From the NCBI RefSeq assembly GCF_014641555.1, contig NZ_BMHY01000001.1, positions 903,678-967,677 on the forward strand: a stretch of DNA of 64,000 bases. The letters run 5' to 3'. This document shows positions 16,687 through 25,121 of this stretch, piece by piece. Under the pieces are notes generated by a model. The model was not told where the DNA came from, did not search any database, and worked only from the letters and a program-made list of their open reading frames with translations. How positions within the stretch are numbered: the stretch's first letter is position 1; each line of letters begins with the position of its first letter. Source of the DNA: Paenibacillus radicis (ex Gao et al. 2016) (GTDB lineage Bacteria > Bacillota > Bacilli > Paenibacillales > Paenibacillaceae). The position numbers and the translations under genes are program-made.

Positions 16687-16900
16687 GGTATAGAAAACCT
16701 TCCATCCTCATATAACTCAGTCTTGGAAGGGCAAGAACGTGACCCGATTAAAAAGATTTCTAGTAAGAAATCGGCATAATCGGAGAGTATGGACAATATG
16801 CTATTACTAGTCCAAAAAGCTGTACGAGTTGCGTCGCTGGCCTGCCCTCTTGTCCGGTGGAAGGCGGCGAACCGGAAAATCAATTGGGAGGGGATATTCA

Positions 16901-18379
16901 GTGGAGAAAGTGGACATTTTCAAGGACATTGCCGAACGTACCGGCGGGGATATTTACCTCGGGGTAGTCGGGGCGGTCCGAACGGGCAAATCAACGTTTA
17001 TCAAACGGTTTATGGAGACAGTCGTGCTTCCTAACATTGCTAGTGAAGCCGAGCGGGTCCGTGCCGTTGACGAACTTCCTCAAAGCGCCGCAGGTAAAAC
17101 GATCATGACAACCGAGCCAAAATTCGTGCCGAATCAGGCTGTCCAGCTGCGAGTCAGCGAAGGCCTTGAAGTTAATGTGAGGCTGGTTGATTGCGTAGGC
17201 TACGCGGTAGAGGGCGCCAAAGGCTACGAGGACGAGAATGGACCTCGCATGATTACGACACCTTGGTTCGATGAGCCGATTCCGTTTCAGGAAGCAGCTG
17301 AGATCGGCACTCGCAAAGTGATACAAGAGCATTCGACGCTGGGCGTCGTCGTGACGACTGACGGTACAATTGCAGAAATCCCGCGCAGTTCTTACGTGGA
17401 AGCGGAAGAGCGGGTTATCAGCGAGCTGAAGGAAGTCGGCAAGCCGTTCGTGCTGATCATCAACTCGACACGGCCGCGCAGCGAGGAAGCGCTCAATTTA
17501 CGCGGCGAGCTTCAGGCCAAATACGATATTCCGGTCATTACGTTGAGCGTCGCTACGATGGGAGAAGAGGAAGTTGTCTCCGTGCTTCGCGAAGTGCTCT
17601 ACGAGTTCCCGGTTCATGAAGTAAATGTGAACCTGCCAAGCTGGGTTATGGTTCTGAACGAGCAGCACTGGCTGCGCAGCAATTATGAAAATTCCGTTCG
17701 CGATACGGTTAAGGACATTCGCCGTTTACGGGATGTCGATCGCGTCGTCTCGCAGTTCATGGACTACGACTTTATCGCAAGAGCCGGCCTCAGCGGCATG
17801 AACATGGGGCAAGGGGTTGCGGAGATCGATCTGTACGCACCGGACGAATTGTACGATCGCATCTTAATGGAAGTCGTTGGCGTCGAGATTCGCGGTAAAG
17901 ACCACTTGCTGCAATTGATGCAGGAATTCTCGCATGCCAAGCGGGAATACGATCGCTTCGCCGAAGCGCTCGAAATGGTGAAGGCTACGGGCTACGGCAT
18001 CGCTGCTCCTACACTGGCGGAGATGGCGCTCGACGAGCCTGAGCTGATCCGTCAAGGCTCACGCTTTGGCGTAAGGCTGAAGGCGACTGCGCCATCGATT
18101 CATATGATCCGGGTGGATGTCGAGTCCGAATTTGCGCCGATTATCGGCTCGGAGAAGCAAACGGAAGAGCTGGTGCGTTATCTGATGCAAGATTTTGAGG
18201 CTGATCCGATTAAAATTTGGGAGTCTGACATCTTTGGCCGTTCGCTGCACTCGCTGGTCCGGGAAGGCATACAGGGCAAAATCGCAATGATGCCGGACAA
18301 CGCACGCTACAAATTGCAGGAAACACTAGGCAGAATTATTAATGAGGGCTCCGGCGGCCTTATTGCCATCATCCTGTAA
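16901..18379 (+). CDS. spoIVA: stage IV sporulation protein A (spore coat basement layer ATPase)
   Basis: Morphogenetic ATPase that polymerises on the outer forespore membrane and anchors the spore coat; also needed for cortex assembly. The start is GTG 16901 (VEKVDIFKDIAERTGG...) after GGGAGGGG, giving 492 residues, the same length as the B. subtilis protein. The Walker A motif GAVRTGKS is at 24-31, with TTEPKFVPN and DCVGY switch-like blocks following; the C-terminus NEGSGGLIAIIL, needed for localisation, is intact. A longer reading to 16829 has no ribosome-binding site. Expected to be under mother-cell sigma-E control, though I could not assign the promoter with confidence. Confidence 0.97.
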   Translation: MEKVDIFKDIAERTGGDIYLGVVGAVRTGKSTFIKRFMETVVLPNIASEAERVRAVDELPQSAAGKTIMTTEPKFVPNQAVQLRVSEGLEVNVRLVDCVGYAVEGAKGYEDENGPRMITTPWFDEPIPFQEAAEIGTRKVIQEHSTLGVVVTTDGTIAEIPRSSYVEAEERVISELKEVGKPFVLIINSTRPRSEEALNLRGELQAKYDIPVITLSVATMGEEEVVSVLREVLYEFPVHEVNVNLPSWVMVLNEQHWLRSNYENSVRDTVKDIRRLRDVDRVVSQFMDYDFIARAGLSGMNMGQGVAEIDLYAPDELYDRILMEVVGVEIRGKDHLLQLMQEFSHAKREYDRFAEALEMVKATGYGIAAPTLAEMALDEPELIRQGSRFGVRLKATAPSIHMIRVDVESEFAPIIGSEKQTEELVRYLMQDFEADPIKIWESDIFGRSLHSLVREGIQGKIAMMPDNARYKLQETLGRIINEGSGGLIAIIL

Positions 18380-18389
18380 GACAATGAAT

Positions 18390-18435
18390 AAGGGCTGTCC
18401 CAGACGTCTGAAAAGACGATGGGACGGCCCTTTTG
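18390..18435 (+). terminator. intrinsic terminator after spoIVA
   Basis: AAGGGCTGTCCCA (18390-18402) pairs with TGGGACGGCCCTT (18420-18432) with one G-T pair; an inner GTCT/AGAC stem; TTTT follows. Confidence 0.9.
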
Positions 18436-18585
18436 TTGAGGCGGCAGACCTCTAATAATCATCTGCTAGAAGGGCAGTTGTTAAAAAAATGAGTTGTATA
18501 ACGACTCACATCGGTTTTATAATGACATATGTTGCTGAGATTCGCTATTATTCGACATCATATTTATGATATCCTGAAATTCCGA

Positions 18586-18613
18586 TTGACATAGTAGGAT
18601 AAAATGATATGAT
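18586..18613 (+). promoter_or_regulatory. sigma-A promoter of the ABC importer operon
   Basis: TTGACA (18586-18591), 16-base spacer, TATGAT (18608-18613), 53 bases before the start codon. The AT-rich DNA around it has no obvious catabolite or repressor palindrome. Confidence 0.75.
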
Positions 18614-18666
18614 AGCAAAAGAATAGCAATTTATTACTAGGTAAATAGTAGGGGAGAGAGAGTTTA

Positions 18667-19776
18667 ATGAAGAAACAGAGTAAAGTTTATTTAACGGTTC
18701 TGCTTGCAGCGATGCTGTTGGTCTTGGCAGCTTGCGGCGCGAAACCGGCCAACGAAGGAAATAACAAGCCAGCGGCTACAGATCCAGCAGTAACGGAGCC
18801 GGCAGCGAACAATAATGATATCTCTGCATTGAAAGGCAAGAAGGTTGCACTCGTTATGCAATTTAATACAGGCACGTTCTCTTCGCAATATGTAGAAGGC
18901 GTGAAGGATCAAGTGGAGAAGTTCGGCGGCAAAGTAACGGTATTTGCTTCGGATAATGATCTGGGTAAAATGGCTTCCAATCTGGATGCAGCAGTCAACC
19001 AAGGCTTTGACGGCATTCTGATTGACCATGGACAAGCATCTGCGCTGGAAGCAGGCGTTAAAAATGCGATTGCCAAAGGCATCTCTGTTGTTGTCTTTGA
19101 TGCTGACGTGAAAGTTGAAGGCGTACCTGTGCTGCAGCAGGATGATAAGAAAATGGCAGAGCTTACGCTGGAGCAGCTTGCTAAAGATGCTGGCGGCAAA
19201 GGAAGTATCGTAAAGGTATGGGTTGCAGGATTTGCGCCAATGGAACGCCGTCAAGTGGCTTATAAAGAATTCCAAAGCAAATATCCGGAAATCAAGGAAA
19301 TCGTAGCGTTTGGCAATGCGAACAATCCTGCCATCGATACGCAAGCCCAAATGGAGGCTGTGCTGAAGCAATATCCGAACAAAGGCGACATTACGGCAGT
19401 ATGGACTGCATGGGATGAATTTGCAAAAGGTGCTTCCCGCGCTATTCAGCAAGCAGGCAGAACCGAAATTAAAGTATACGGCATTGATATGAGCGATGAG
19501 GATCTGCAAATGATTCAAGATCCGGCGAGCCCATGGGTAGCATCGGCAGCAGTAGATCCGAAAGATATCGGCCGCATTCAGGTGCGTACACTGTATAAAG
19601 AATTCAAAGGCGAAGAGAATGAGCCGGTTATCGTTCTGAATCCGGTCTATGTTCAACGCGACGCTTTGCCGACAGAGAAAGTTAACACGACACAGCTGGC
19701 ACAGTATATCGAAGGCTGGGGCAGCAGCGAGCAAGGCTACGAAGATTGGATGAAAGAGCTGGAAGGCGCGAAGTAA
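18667..19776 (+). CDS. sugar-type ABC transporter substrate-binding lipoprotein
   Basis: A 369-residue lipoprotein: signal peptide with LAAC lipobox (Cys23), Ala/Pro/Asn linker to about residue 50, then a periplasmic-binding-protein type 1 domain of the ribose/galactose class (KKVALVMQFNTGTFSSQYVEGVK..., DGILIDHG, GISVVVFDAD). It delivers the ligand to the permease encoded two genes down. The ligand is probably a sugar, polyol or autoinducer-like molecule; it cannot be fixed from sequence. GGGGAGAGAG precedes the ATG. Confidence 0.9.
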   Translation: MKKQSKVYLTVLLAAMLLVLAACGAKPANEGNNKPAATDPAVTEPAANNNDISALKGKKVALVMQFNTGTFSSQYVEGVKDQVEKFGGKVTVFASDNDLGKMASNLDAAVNQGFDGILIDHGQASALEAGVKNAIAKGISVVVFDADVKVEGVPVLQQDDKKMAELTLEQLAKDAGGKGSIVKVWVAGFAPMERRQVAYKEFQSKYPEIKEIVAFGNANNPAIDTQAQMEAVLKQYPNKGDITAVWTAWDEFAKGASRAIQQAGRTEIKVYGIDMSDEDLQMIQDPASPWVASAAVDPKDIGRIQVRTLYKEFKGEENEPVIVLNPVYVQRDALPTEKVNTTQLAQYIEGWGSSEQGYEDWMKELEGAK

Positions 19777-19815
19777 ACCCGGCTAACGGGACGTTGGAGA
19801 GGTGCGGCTGACGAA

Positions 19816-21330
19816 ATGAGTACATCGAAGCAATTGCAAATGAAGGGGATCCGGAAAGCTTTTTCCGGTGTCCCCGCCCTCCGCGGCGTTGATTTTACAG
19901 TACAAGGCGGCGAGGTACATGCGCTGCTTGGCGCTAACGGAGCGGGCAAAAGCACGTTGATGAAAATATTGTCCGGAGCTTACACGCAAGATGAAGGAGC
20001 CATCATTATTGATGGTTTGCAAGCTAATATTGCTTCGCCTGGGGATGCCAAAAAATTGGGCATCCATTGTGTTTATCAGGAGGTAGATACCGCTCTTGTT
20101 GCGGAGCTTAGCGTTGCAGAAAATGTCATGCTTGACCGTATCTCGGCGAAAGGCAGCCGGTTATGGATCAATTGGGGCAAGCTGGAGAAAGAAGCGGAAG
20201 CGACGCTTGCAAGATTAGGTGCTTCTATTCCGGTGCGCAAGAAGGCAGGCGAGCTGAGTTTAGCTGAAAAACAGCTGGTGCTTATTGCCCGATTGTTGAC
20301 GGAGCAAGCGAAATACGTGATTTTTGATGAGCCGACCGCCCCTTTGAGTCTGGATGAAGCGGAGCGGTTGTTTCACGTCATTGAGCAGTTGAAGGGGGAA
20401 GGAATCGGCATTGTGTTCATCTCTCACCGCCTGCCGGAAGTGTTCCGGATTTGCGATCGGATTACGGTCATGCGGGATGGCGAACGGGTGTTCACGGAGC
20501 CGACTGCCGACACGAATGTAGATGAAGTTGTCCATGCGATGCTGGGCCGTGTATTTGAGGAGGAGTATCCGAAATCGGATGCCCCAATCGGTGACATTTT
20601 GCTTCAGGTGGATGGACTTGCTAGAGGCAGAAGCGTGCGCAACGTCAGCTTTGAGGCACGAAGCGGCGAAATCGTAGCGATTGTCGGTTTAGTAGGTGCG
20701 GGAAAAACGGAGCTGTCGCGTCTTCTGTTTGGCGCTGACCAATCGGATTACGGAACGGTGAAGGTGTCGGGCCGTGAAGTTAGAACGAAGGAGCCTGCGG
20801 ATGCAATTCAAGGCGGCATTGCGCTAGTGCCCGAAGAACGGAGAACGCAAGGTATTTTGGTAGGCGATTCGGTACAGCATAATTTAAGCTTGCCGCTGCT
20901 CAACGCCTTTTCCCGATTCGGCTTTATGTCAGGCAAGAAGGAATCGAATAACGCGCATGCGGTTATCGGCAAGCTGGGCATTAAAACCTCTTCGCCCCAG
21001 CAGCAGACCGCTTTCCTTAGCGGCGGGAATCAGCAAAAAGTGTCCATCGGCAAATGGCTGCCGACAGACGCGTCTGTCTATTTGTTCGACGAACCTACTA
21101 AAGGTGTCGACATCGGTGCGAAAAGCGATATATTCCGCATTATCGGCCAATTAGCGGAGCAAGGTAAAGCAATCGTCTATTTAACATGCGAATTTACCGA
21201 AGCGATCGGCATAGCCGACCGGATATTGGTCATGTGCGACGGGGCGCTGGTGAAACAATTTATGCGCGGCGAAGCGACGCAACAGCAGCTGCTGCTGCAT
21301 GCCAGCGGCGGCAAGGGGGAGCAAGTATAA
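19816..21330 (+). CDS. sugar ABC transporter ATP-binding protein (duplicated NBD, RbsA/MglA type)
   Basis: A 504-residue cytoplasmic protein with two fused nucleotide-binding domains. NBD1: GANGAGKST Walker A (about 37-45), LSLAEKQLV signature, VIFDEPT Walker B. NBD2: degenerate Walker A GLVGAGKTE (about 292-300), LSGGNQQKV signature, FDEPTKGVD. This is the standard layout of carbohydrate-uptake class 2 importers, in which only one site is fully active. Its stop overlaps the permease start by one base (TAATG). Confidence 0.93.
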   Translation: MSTSKQLQMKGIRKAFSGVPALRGVDFTVQGGEVHALLGANGAGKSTLMKILSGAYTQDEGAIIIDGLQANIASPGDAKKLGIHCVYQEVDTALVAELSVAENVMLDRISAKGSRLWINWGKLEKEAEATLARLGASIPVRKKAGELSLAEKQLVLIARLLTEQAKYVIFDEPTAPLSLDEAERLFHVIEQLKGEGIGIVFISHRLPEVFRICDRITVMRDGERVFTEPTADTNVDEVVHAMLGRVFEEEYPKSDAPIGDILLQVDGLARGRSVRNVSFEARSGEIVAIVGLVGAGKTELSRLLFGADQSDYGTVKVSGREVRTKEPADAIQGGIALVPEERRTQGILVGDSVQHNLSLPLLNAFSRFGFMSGKKESNNAHAVIGKLGIKTSSPQQQTAFLSGGNQQKVSIGKWLPTDASVYLFDEPTKGVDIGAKSDIFRIIGQLAEQGKAIVYLTCEFTEAIGIADRILVMCDGALVKQFMRGEATQQQLLLHASGGKGEQV

Positions 21331-22316
21331 TGGATAAGGCATTGCATTTTATTTTTAAATACGGGTCGCTGATCGTGATCGGCCTCGTCATCTTATTTTT
21401 CTCGCTATGGGACAAGCACTTTTTTACCTATGCGAACATATCGGACATCTTGCGTTCGATTTCGATCGTTACGTTTGTGGCAATCGGAGTAACGTTTTCT
21501 TTAACGGTTGACGGCTTCGACTTGTCGGTTGGGTCCACGGTGTCACTGACGACCGTTCTAACGGCTGCCATGATGGTGTGGTATCAGCAGCCGGTCGTAT
21601 TCGTCATCCTGGTTGCGCTCGCTTCCGGCGCCGTTGTAGGGCTTCTCAACGCGCTGCTGATTGTGCGTGTTCGAATTCCGGACCTATTGGCTACACTCGC
21701 TGTCATGTATATTGTCGCGGGAATTCACAAGACGTATACGAAAGGCTACTCGATCTACAATAATATGCCGATGCCTGACGGTTCGACGGCGCCAGGCACC
21801 TTCGACCCTGCATTTCTATGGCTTGGTCAAGGCAAGCTGCTTGGGGTGCCGGTACCGGTTATTCTCATGATTGTTGCAGTAGCAGCCGTACATCTTTTTT
21901 TCAAATATACGAAATGGGGACGGCAAATGCATACGACGGGCGGAAATGAAGAGGCGGCCCGGTTGTCTGGCATTCGAGTTCGGCGCATCCGTACGTTTGC
22001 CTATATCGCTTCCGGCGTTTTTGCAGCAATTGGCGGGATTTTGTATGCGGCCCGGGTAGGTACCGGACAAATTGACGCAGGTGCTCCAATGATGATGGAG
22101 GCGGTTGCTGCGGTATTCGTCGGGTACTCTGTATTTGGCGCAGGCAAGCCGAATGTAATCGGTACTTTCTTCGGAGCTATTCTGATCGGCGTTCTCTTAA
22201 ACGGAATGACGATGATGAAAGTGCAATACTACGCGAATGACATCGTGAAAGGAACGGTGCTCGTTCTAGCGCTTGCGGTTACCTTTATCCATCTGAACAG
22301 ACGGCGAAACGGATAG
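21330..22316 (+). CDS. sugar ABC transporter permease (RbsC family)
   Basis: A 328-residue membrane protein with eight to ten helices and the family blocks VTFVAIGVTFSLTVDGFDLSVG (split around residue 60), TGGNEEAARLSGI (the cytoplasmic coupling loop) and GAGKPNVIGTFFGA. It forms a homodimer channel with the dual ATPase upstream. The start at 21330 overlaps the ATPase stop codon; a longer in-frame reading lies wholly inside the ATPase and is rejected. No kinase, isomerase or regulator accompanies the operon. Confidence 0.92.
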   Translation: MDKALHFIFKYGSLIVIGLVILFFSLWDKHFFTYANISDILRSISIVTFVAIGVTFSLTVDGFDLSVGSTVSLTTVLTAAMMVWYQQPVVFVILVALASGAVVGLLNALLIVRVRIPDLLATLAVMYIVAGIHKTYTKGYSIYNNMPMPDGSTAPGTFDPAFLWLGQGKLLGVPVPVILMIVAVAAVHLFFKYTKWGRQMHTTGGNEEAARLSGIRVRRIRTFAYIASGVFAAIGGILYAARVGTGQIDAGAPMMMEAVAAVFVGYSVFGAGKPNVIGTFFGAILIGVLLNGMTMMKVQYYANDIVKGTVLVLALAVTFIHLNRRRNG

Positions 22317-22483
22317 CCCTTTCTACTGCAAATCAAATGAAAACAGCGGAATCCGATTAAGCTACTTGAAATTGCGAATCGGCTGTATTACTATAAGTTT
22401 GTTCAAGAAAGGTATATTTTTGAAGTTTTCAGTTAATAAGAGGGATAAGATGACTCTTTATTGTCTATTAGGGAGGTGATACA

Positions 22484-22759
22484 ATGAACAAAACTGATTT
22501 GATCGCCAAAGTGGCTGAACTGTCCGATCTCTCGAAGAAAGATGCGACTAAAGCAGTTGACGCCGTATTCGACGCTATTTCCGATGCGCTGCAAAGCGGT
22601 GATAAGGTACAACTGGTAGGCTTCGGGAACTTTGAGGTTCGCGAGCGCCAAGCCCGTAAAGGCCGCAACCCGCAAACCGGCGAAGAGATTGATATCGCGG
22701 CAAGCAAAATGCCTGCATTCAAACCGGGTAAATCTCTTAAGGATCTCGTTTCCAATTAA
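22484..22759 (+). CDS. hbs: DNA-binding protein HU
   Basis: A 91-residue histone-like protein that bends DNA as a homodimer. The entire family pattern is present: [12 protein letters not shown] at the start, [21 protein letters not shown] (residues about 46-66, the DNA-binding arm) and the [10 protein letters not shown] end. GGGAGGTGA precedes the ATG. In B. subtilis hbs is the single essential HU gene and lies between spoIVA and mtrAB, as here. A strong terminator follows. Confidence 0.97.
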   Translation: MNKTDLIAKVAELSDLSKKDATKAVDAVFDAISDALQSGDKVQLVGFGNFEVRERQARKGRNPQTGEEIDIAASKMPAFKPGKSLKDLVSN

Positions 22760-22777
22760 GCATAAACTAGCAAGCTA

Positions 22778-22815
22778 GAAAGCGTCCGGACCTACTGTTC
22801 GGGCGCTTTCGCTGT
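22778..22815 (+). terminator. intrinsic terminator after hbs
   Basis: GAAAGCGTCCG (22778-22788) pairs with CGGGCGCTTTC (22800-22810) with one G-T pair; the T run is short, so this is likely but not ideal. Confidence 0.7.
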
Positions 22816-22899
22816 CTGGAGCCGCTGCTTAGCGCTCCTTTACAAGTAGATAGCTCCCTCTTATAATAAATAAAGCATTGTTGTTGCATGTACATACAA

Positions 22900-22994
22900 G
22901 TTTTACTTCGTAAAACAAAGCGTATGCTTACGAAGCAAGTTTTGCTTCGCAAAACAAAGCGTAGGCTTTCGAAGCAAGTTTTGCTTCGCAAAAC
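22900..22994 (+). repeat. 39-bp tandem repeats with 17-bp palindromes upstream of mtrB
   Basis: Three 17-bp palindromes at 22900-22916, 22939-22955 and 22978-22994 repeat with an exact 39-bp period. Copies 2 and 3 are GTTTTGC-TTC-GCAAAAC; copy 1 is GTTTTAC-TTC-GTAAAAC, a paired change that keeps the stem. The 22-bp linkers (AAAGCGTA...CGAAGCAA) differ at a few bases. The last hairpin ends a few bases before the mtrB ribosome-binding site. Confidence 0.9.
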
Positions 22995-23009
22995 TTTAGG
23001 AGGAACCAG

Positions 23010-23249
23010 ATGGAAACCAATTCTAACGCGAATAACAATCACGGCGAATACATCGTGATCAAAGCGAAAGACCATGGCGTACAAGTCATCGGCCTGACGC
23101 GTGGACAAGATACAAAATTCCATCATACCGAAAAGCTGGACAAAAATGAAATTATGATTGCCCAGTTTACGAATCATACCTCGGCGATAAAAATTCGCGG
23201 CAAAGCGATTGTAATGACGAAGTACGGTACGATGGAGACCGATCAGTAA
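23010..23249 (+). CDS. mtrB: TRAP, trp RNA-binding attenuation protein
   Basis: Small protein that forms an 11-subunit ring; with tryptophan bound it wraps (G/U)AG-repeat RNA and ends trp operon transcription. The 79 residues show the family blocks [20 protein letters not shown] and the RNA-binding Lys/Arg set in [23 protein letters not shown] precedes the ATG. In B. subtilis mtrB follows folE (mtrA); here folE is missing and mtrB follows hbs directly. Its main target, the trp leader with eleven triplets, is at 32478-32531. Confidence 0.96.
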   Translation: METNSNANNNHGEYIVIKAKDHGVQVIGLTRGQDTKFHHTEKLDKNEIMIAQFTNHTSAIKIRGKAIVMTKYGTMETDQ

Positions 23250-23258
23250 GATGAGCCG

Positions 23259-23295
23259 GCTCCCTTTCTGCGAATAGGCGGAAAGGGAGCTTTTT
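23259..23295 (+). terminator. intrinsic terminator after mtrB
   Basis: GCTCCCTTTC (23259-23268) pairs exactly with GAAAGGGAGC (23281-23290); five T residues follow. Confidence 0.9.
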
Positions 23296-23464
23296 CGTCG
23301 GCAGCCAGCTTGCGCACGGCAGAAACATTCCCTTTATACCTTGCCTGTCTTGTATTAACAGGCATAGCCTGGCTCATTTGTTTGTAGAATGGGGTATGAG
23401 GTAATAGCGGATCGTCCAAACTTGAAGTACAAAGCGGATGTATCCCGCAAGGGAGGGAACGGCG

Positions 23465-24046
23465 ATGAACATGAGGATGGCAAAGCCCTATTTGGCAGGC
23501 TTGCTTGCAGCGCTGGCAGTTACACTCGTATTGGCCTGGCTGCCCCATTTACATAAAGAAACGGGCAGGGACGTGTCGGTTTTTCATCCGACTCCTGCTA
23601 CGAAGCTAACAAACAGCAATCTCGTGGATGCCATGGTAGGCCTGCAGCTTTCCGGGCAATTGGCAAAGGTAGAATGGAATCATGCGATCTTGTCGGTTGA
23701 AATGAAATTGTCGGATGACGCTGGACAAAGCCAGCGTTGGGCGGAAGATATGGAGAAGCTGATCCGCCTTTCTTTTCTGCAGATGGACAATGTCAGCCGT
23801 ATTTTGCTTCGATACGTAGAAGGCAATGACCAGAACACATCTCGTTTGCTGTTCGCTATAGATGTCAGACGAGGCGACAACTGGCTGCTGGACGAAATCG
23901 ACAAATTGAGTCAAGCTGATCCCATTCATGACGAACGCTGGAGAGAACGGCTCCGTATCAGCTTTACATCAGCATGGGAGCAGCGCTTTGGGCCTGCCGA
24001 CAGCTATACTGCCGTACCGCTCAAGAAGCAAGGGGCAGCGGAGTAG
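23465..24046 (+). CDS. membrane-anchored protein of unknown function
   Basis: A 193-residue protein with one N-terminal membrane helix (about residues 8-25) and an extracytoplasmic or cytoplasmic soluble domain without motifs I recognise. GGGAGGGA precedes ATG 23465; an upstream frame to 23438 has no site. Sequence such as LRYVEGNDQNTSRLLFAIDVRRGDNWLL suggests a compact alpha/beta domain. It lies between mtrB and hepS, where B. subtilis has no extra gene, so it is a lineage-specific insertion in the conserved order. Confidence 0.7.
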   Translation: MNMRMAKPYLAGLLAALAVTLVLAWLPHLHKETGRDVSVFHPTPATKLTNSNLVDAMVGLQLSGQLAKVEWNHAILSVEMKLSDDAGQSQRWAEDMEKLIRLSFLQMDNVSRILLRYVEGNDQNTSRLLFAIDVRRGDNWLLDEIDKLSQADPIHDERWRERLRISFTSAWEQRFGPADSYTAVPLKKQGAAE

Positions 24047-24076
24047 CGGACGGCAGCTTTGCTTTGCTCGCAATCG

Positions 24077-24105
24077 TATGCTCATTTCTAAAGTTGTGCT
24101 ATAAT
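24077..24105 (+). promoter_or_regulatory. possible promoter of the hepS-menG-ubiA-ubiX-mqnA-hepT operon
   Basis: A TATAAT box at 24100-24105 with a weak TATGCT near 24077-24082. It is the best promoter candidate in the 190-base gap before hepS. Confidence 0.45.
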
Positions 24106-24236
24106 AGTTTAGATTATTAAGCGGACGTTTCGGTTTTCAATACGTGCTGCAGGGAATATTAACATTTTATTATCGGAGATAAGAAACAACTTTGCCGCAA
24201 AAGGCGGCATAATGTTAGGCTTGGGAGGCTTACCCC

Positions 24237-25106
24237 ATGATACCAAATCGTATCCATGAAATCGCGAAGAAATATGTCGAATACGACATGATTCAAGCGC
24301 ATACGGAATTGCCGGCTTTTCCCGATTTGCGGGTGCGATTGCTTTTCGCAATTTTGAATCAACAAAGTCCGCCGGTCGCCCAAAGCGAGTTGTATGCCTT
24401 GGTCGTATCGCTTGTCCAGCTTGGTATGGACACCCATGATCTGATCGATCTTGAAACGAATAAACGATCGGAGAGCGAAATGCGTTCGAGGCAGCTGAAA
24501 GTGCTGGCTGGCGATTATTTCAGCTCGCAGTTTTACCGCTTGCTTGCACAGGCTGGGCAGACGGATATGATTGCTGCCATTAGCGCTGCAGTATGCGAAG
24601 TGAACCGAATGAAAATGAAATTATACTTAATGATGAGCCGGCTGGATTTGACGGCAGAAGATTATTTTACTTGGATGGCTGGTATGAAAAGCAAGCTGTT
24701 CGAGGTGTTTGCGGGCAAGATGGCAGGTCAGGCTTCGAGCCATTGGCCGGTGTTGCTCCAAGGGATGTGCCGATGCGAGGTAGCTCTTGACGAAATGGAA
24801 AGATGCGAGTCGCCTACCCGGTTTTATCAAAGCTGGGCTTATTGGCATGTCTTGGAGAACGGCACGGAAGAGGAGCGTCAAGCGCTTGAGCAGCAGGATT
24901 ACGAGCCGGCGTTTCTTTCTAATCTTCTGAAAAAATACGAGTTTCGAGTCAAGCTCGGCGCGCTGCTGCAGGAAGCTGCTGATGAAGTTGAAGCAGCGGC
25001 AGCGGGGCTGGATGCGGACATGCTTGTGCAAGAACTCCTCCTGACACTGGAGTCGCACACGGGCAGATTGGCGGGAGCGGTTCCCGCCCTTAACGAAACA
25101 AGATGA
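24237..25106 (+). CDS. hepS: heptaprenyl diphosphate synthase component 1
   Basis: Small regulatory subunit of the two-component enzyme that makes the C35 side chain of menaquinone-7. The 289-residue all-helical protein has the HepS features ELPAFPDLRVRLLFAILN near the start, DTHDLIDLETNK and QLKVLAGDYFSSQFYRLLA (about 80-105). It lacks the Asp-rich motifs of the catalytic subunit, as expected. AGGCTTGGGAGGCTT lies upstream. It starts the menaquinone cluster, which ends with hepT. Confidence 0.88.
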   Translation: MIPNRIHEIAKKYVEYDMIQAHTELPAFPDLRVRLLFAILNQQSPPVAQSELYALVVSLVQLGMDTHDLIDLETNKRSESEMRSRQLKVLAGDYFSSQFYRLLAQAGQTDMIAAISAAVCEVNRMKMKLYLMMSRLDLTAEDYFTWMAGMKSKLFEVFAGKMAGQASSHWPVLLQGMCRCEVALDEMERCESPTRFYQSWAYWHVLENGTEEERQALEQQDYEPAFLSNLLKKYEFRVKLGALLQEAADEVEAAAAGLDADMLVQELLLTLESHTGRLAGAVPALNETR

Positions 25107-25121
25107 GGGGACGAGAAAGCG

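Noticed and set aside
16750..16900. Sigma-E-like promoter before spoIVA
   Set aside because: Sequences resembling CATAATC and CAATATGC occur, but the spacing and the -35 are not convincing enough to call.
18691..19734. 347-codon open frame on the minus strand opposite the substrate-binding protein gene
   Set aside because: It lies fully inside a clear lipoprotein gene, has no ribosome-binding site, and its Cys/Ile/Phe-rich product is typical of an antisense shadow.
22900..22994. The 39-bp array considered as a CRISPR
   Set aside because: Linkers are nearly identical rather than unique spacers, the palindromes are short, and no cas gene is near.
22767..23177. 136-codon minus-strand frame with repeated KTCF motifs upstream of mtrB
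   Set aside because: The repeats in the product come only from translating the 39-bp tandem palindromes; no start signal.
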